Below are positions 61,919 to 64,000 of a stretch of DNA of 64,000 bases, piece by piece. This DNA comes from Providencia sp. R33. GTDB taxonomy: Bacteria > Pseudomonadota > Gammaproteobacteria > Enterobacterales > Enterobacteriaceae. The DNA lies in the NCBI RefSeq assembly GCF_019343475.1, contig NZ_CP072453.1:248001-312000 (forward strand), read 5' to 3'. The position numbers were made by a program, and so were the translations under genes. Under the pieces are notes generated by a model. The model was not told the DNA's origin, did not search any database, and saw only the letters and a list, made by a program, of their open reading frames with translations. How positions within the stretch are numbered: position 1 is the stretch's first letter; every line of letters starts with the position of its first letter.

Positions 61919-64000
61919 TTTGGCGTTGGTTCTGGCGTGAATGGAAAACGCCCTCATTACTGATTGTTTGGTTAGCGCTCACGCTCGCTGTTGCGTGTGT
62001 ATTAGCGTTAGGGCGCATTAGTGACCGTATCGAAAACAGCATGAGCTACCAAAGCCGCGAGCTACTCGCAGGGGATCTGGTTCTGCGCTCCTCACACCCG
62101 AGTGAGCCCGCTTGGTTGCAAGAAGCACAAAAAGACGGGTTAAAATTGAGCCAACAGATTTCATTTTCGACGATGGCCTATGCAACGGAAGATGAAGATG
62201 CTCGCCCACAACTGGTGTTGGTCAAAGCCGCCGACAAGGCTTATCCGCTATATGGTGGGTTAGTTACAGAACCTGAGGGGTTAGTACCAACCCAAGGGGA
62301 GGTGTTAGTTGCGCCTCGCTTATTAGAGTTATTGAACCTGAACATTGGAGATAATATTGATATCGGTGATGCGACATTAAAGGTTTCTGGCAAGTTAATC
62401 CAAGAACCTGATAGTGGTTTTAACCCGTTCCAGATTGCACCAAGGGTATTAATTGCGATTGAAGACGCGCCGTTAACAGGGGCAATTCAACTCGGTAGCC
62501 GTTTAACCTATCGCGACATGTTTGCGGGAGATAGTCAGGTTATCGATGCATTTAAGCAAAAATTTGATAAAGACCTGCGCAATGACCAGCGCTGGTATAC
62601 CTTAAATGAAGACAATGGTGCGGTGGGGAAAACCTTCCAACGTGCTCAGCAATTTTTGTTGTTGTCCGTCTTGTTAACCCTGTTGCTGGCGATTGCTGCC
62701 GTTATGGTTTCAATGACTCACTACTGCCGCAGCCGTCACCAGCTGATTGCGGTTCTGAAAACCCTTGGCGCTGGGCGTAGTGCGCTACGTAAATGGATCA
62801 TTGGCCAGTGGCTAGTCATTTTAGTGGCAGCGGCGTTATTAGGTTCATTGTTAGGGTTAGCCTTTGAAGGCATTCTAATGCAAATTTTAGGGGCAATGCT
62901 GCCAAAAGAATTGCCTCCTGCTAGCCTAATGCCGTGGGTCTGGGCGGTTGGAACATTGTTTATCATAGCCGTTATTGTAGGCAGCCGACCTTATTACCAA
63001 TTGATGGCGACCCAACCTTCTCGGGTATTACGTGAAGATGCAAAATCCCCAGTATGGCCGCTGCATTATTATCTCCCTGTGGTTATATTAATTGTCGTGG
63101 GCGGGTTATTTATTTTTGCGGGAGTAAACCCCCTGTTATGGTCGATTTTGGCGGGGATTGTTGTTGTTGCGATTTTATTGGCGTTGATTGGCTGGCTCGG
63201 GCTTTGGGGGCTGAGACATATTAAGTTTCGCCAACTGAGTTTGCGCCTTTCTGTTAGCCGTTTATTGCGCCAACCGTTACAAACTATCACCCAAATGAGT
63301 GCATTTTCGCTCTCGTTTATGTTGTTGGCATTATTAATTTTAGTGCGGGGGGATTTGCTCGATCGTTGGCAGCAACAACTCCCCGCGGATAGCCCAAACT
63401 ATTTTCTCATTAATATGAACGAGTCACAGCTTAAGTCTGTGACACAGCTATTAGCTCAGTACCAAGTCAAACCAACCGAGTTTAACCCCGTGGTATTGGC
63501 ACGTTTAACGGATATTAACGACCAATCTGCAATTGAGTGGGCTGATAAGCGCGACCCGAACAATAACACGGTGAGGCGTGAACTCAGTTTGACGTGGCAA
63601 TCCCAATTGGCGCCAGCAAATATTGTGGATGAAGGCACATGGCCACCGAAAGCGGGTGAAGTATCCATCGAACAAACCGTGGTCAAAGAGCTAGGGTTAA
63701 AGCTGGGTGATAAGCTGACATTTAATGCGGGAGCACAAGTTTTTTCGGCGACAGTAAGCAGTATTAGGACGGTGGATTGGGAAAGTTTACGACCAAATTT
63801 CTACTTTATTTTCTCGGAAGAAAGCTTATCGAAAATGCCAGCAACATGGCTGAGTAGCTTCCATTATGAAGGTGATGGCCAGTTATTGACGCAACTTAGC
63901 CGCCATTACCCAACAATTAATGTGTTGGATACAGGGGCGATCATTACACAGATTCAGCAAATTCTTCAGCAAGTCAGCCAAGCCCTTGAAGTGATGGTGG
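61915..64000 (+). CDS. ybbP: YbbP, FtsX-type ABC transporter permease (3' end outside window)
   Basis: Starts with ATG overlapping the ybbA stop codon and stays open to the end of the window, giving 695 residues of an expected 800 or so. It matches E. coli YbbP closely (WFWREWKTPSLLIVWLALTL; CRSRHQLIAVLKTLGAG; LRLSVSRLLRQP; SPNYFLINM). FtsX-type layout: one N-terminal helix, a large periplasmic domain (about 40-240), three helices, then further helices and a second periplasmic domain. Partner of YbbA. Confidence 0.95.
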   Translation, partial: MIWRWFWREWKTPSLLIVWLALTLAVACVLALGRISDRIENSMSYQSRELLAGDLVLRSSHPSEPAWLQEAQKDGLKLSQQISFSTMAYATEDEDARPQLVLVKAADKAYPLYGGLVTEPEGLVPTQGEVLVAPRLLELLNLNIGDNIDIGDATLKVSGKLIQEPDSGFNPFQIAPRVLIAIEDAPLTGAIQLGSRLTYRDMFAGDSQVIDAFKQKFDKDLRNDQRWYTLNEDNGAVGKTFQRAQQFLLLSVLLTLLLAIAAVMVSMTHYCRSRHQLIAVLKTLGAGRSALRKWIIGQWLVILVAAALLGSLLGLAFEGILMQILGAMLPKELPPASLMPWVWAVGTLFIIAVIVGSRPYYQLMATQPSRVLREDAKSPVWPLHYYLPVVILIVVGGLFIFAGVNPLLWSILAGIVVVAILLALIGWLGLWGLRHIKFRQLSLRLSVSRLLRQPLQTITQMSAFSLSFMLLALLILVRGDLLDRWQQQLPADSPNYFLINMNESQLKSVTQLLAQYQVKPTEFNPVVLARLTDINDQSAIEWADKRDPNNNTVRRELSLTWQSQLAPANIVDEGTWPPKAGEVSIEQTVVKELGLKLGDKLTFNAGAQVFSATVSSIRTVDWESLRPNFYFIFSEESLSKMPATWLSSFHYEGDGQLLTQLSRHYPTINVLDTGAIITQIQQILQQVSQALEVMV

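Overview
The window looks like chromosomal DNA of a member of the Enterobacterales with fairly low GC, most likely Morganellaceae and probably Providencia or a close relative. This is inferred from gene order, close similarity of housekeeping proteins to E. coli, ERIC repeats, and toxin types familiar from Providencia, Proteus and Photorhabdus. No rRNA, tRNA, CRISPR array, insertion sequence or prophage was seen.

Layout. 1-6063: stringent-response and core metabolism block (3' end of relA, mazG, pyrG, eno); mazEF, which lies between relA and mazG in E. coli, is replaced here by a 219-bp tandem array of ERIC-type repeats. 6064-15900: accessory block at a junction between two regions that are far apart in E. 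coli. It holds a 2259-residue AT-rich toxin (HopA1-like domain, YopT-like cysteine protease domain, TcdA/TcdB-type pore domain, RTX-like tail), a DASS/SLC13 anion transporter and a stand-alone two-partner-secretion (TPS) domain protein. 15921-34000: conserved block acrB-acrA / acrR-ychN-mscK, rsmS-priC, apt-dnaX-ybaB-recR, htpG, adk, hemH. 33699-36256: a FepE/Wzz chain-length protein between hemH and gsk, the place where Yersinia carries its O-antigen cluster. 36572-42965: inserted catabolic locus with an EutH-type permease, an FGGY kinase, two flavoproteins and a DeoR regulator around a CRP-controlled divergent promoter. 43072-50197: a DUF1937-like gene, then ybaL, fsr, ushA, ybaK, ybaP in E. 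coli order. 50403-53186: an orphan TccC-type Rhs protein whose variable C-terminus carries a cytidine-deaminase-like zinc motif. 53219-64000: hdeD-like gene, copA/cueR, nfeD-type ybbJ, qmcA, cnoX, ybbO, tesA, ybbA and the 5' part of ybbP.

How it fits together. Most of the window is a stable backbone (nucleotide metabolism, replication clamp loader, recombination, chaperones, efflux, copper export). Compared with E. coli, ybaN, aes and fetAB are missing and cargo sits at those or nearby points. The most unusual cargo is the two toxins (HopA1/C58/pore, and TccC with a deaminase tip) and the kinase/permease/flavoprotein locus, whose kinase lacks the glycerol-binding arginine of GlpK. Recognisable control elements are the AcrR operator, the CueR box, a sigma-32 promoter at htpG, a perfect CRP half-site pair, a possible Fur box at hemH, and the programmed -1 frameshift site in dnaX.
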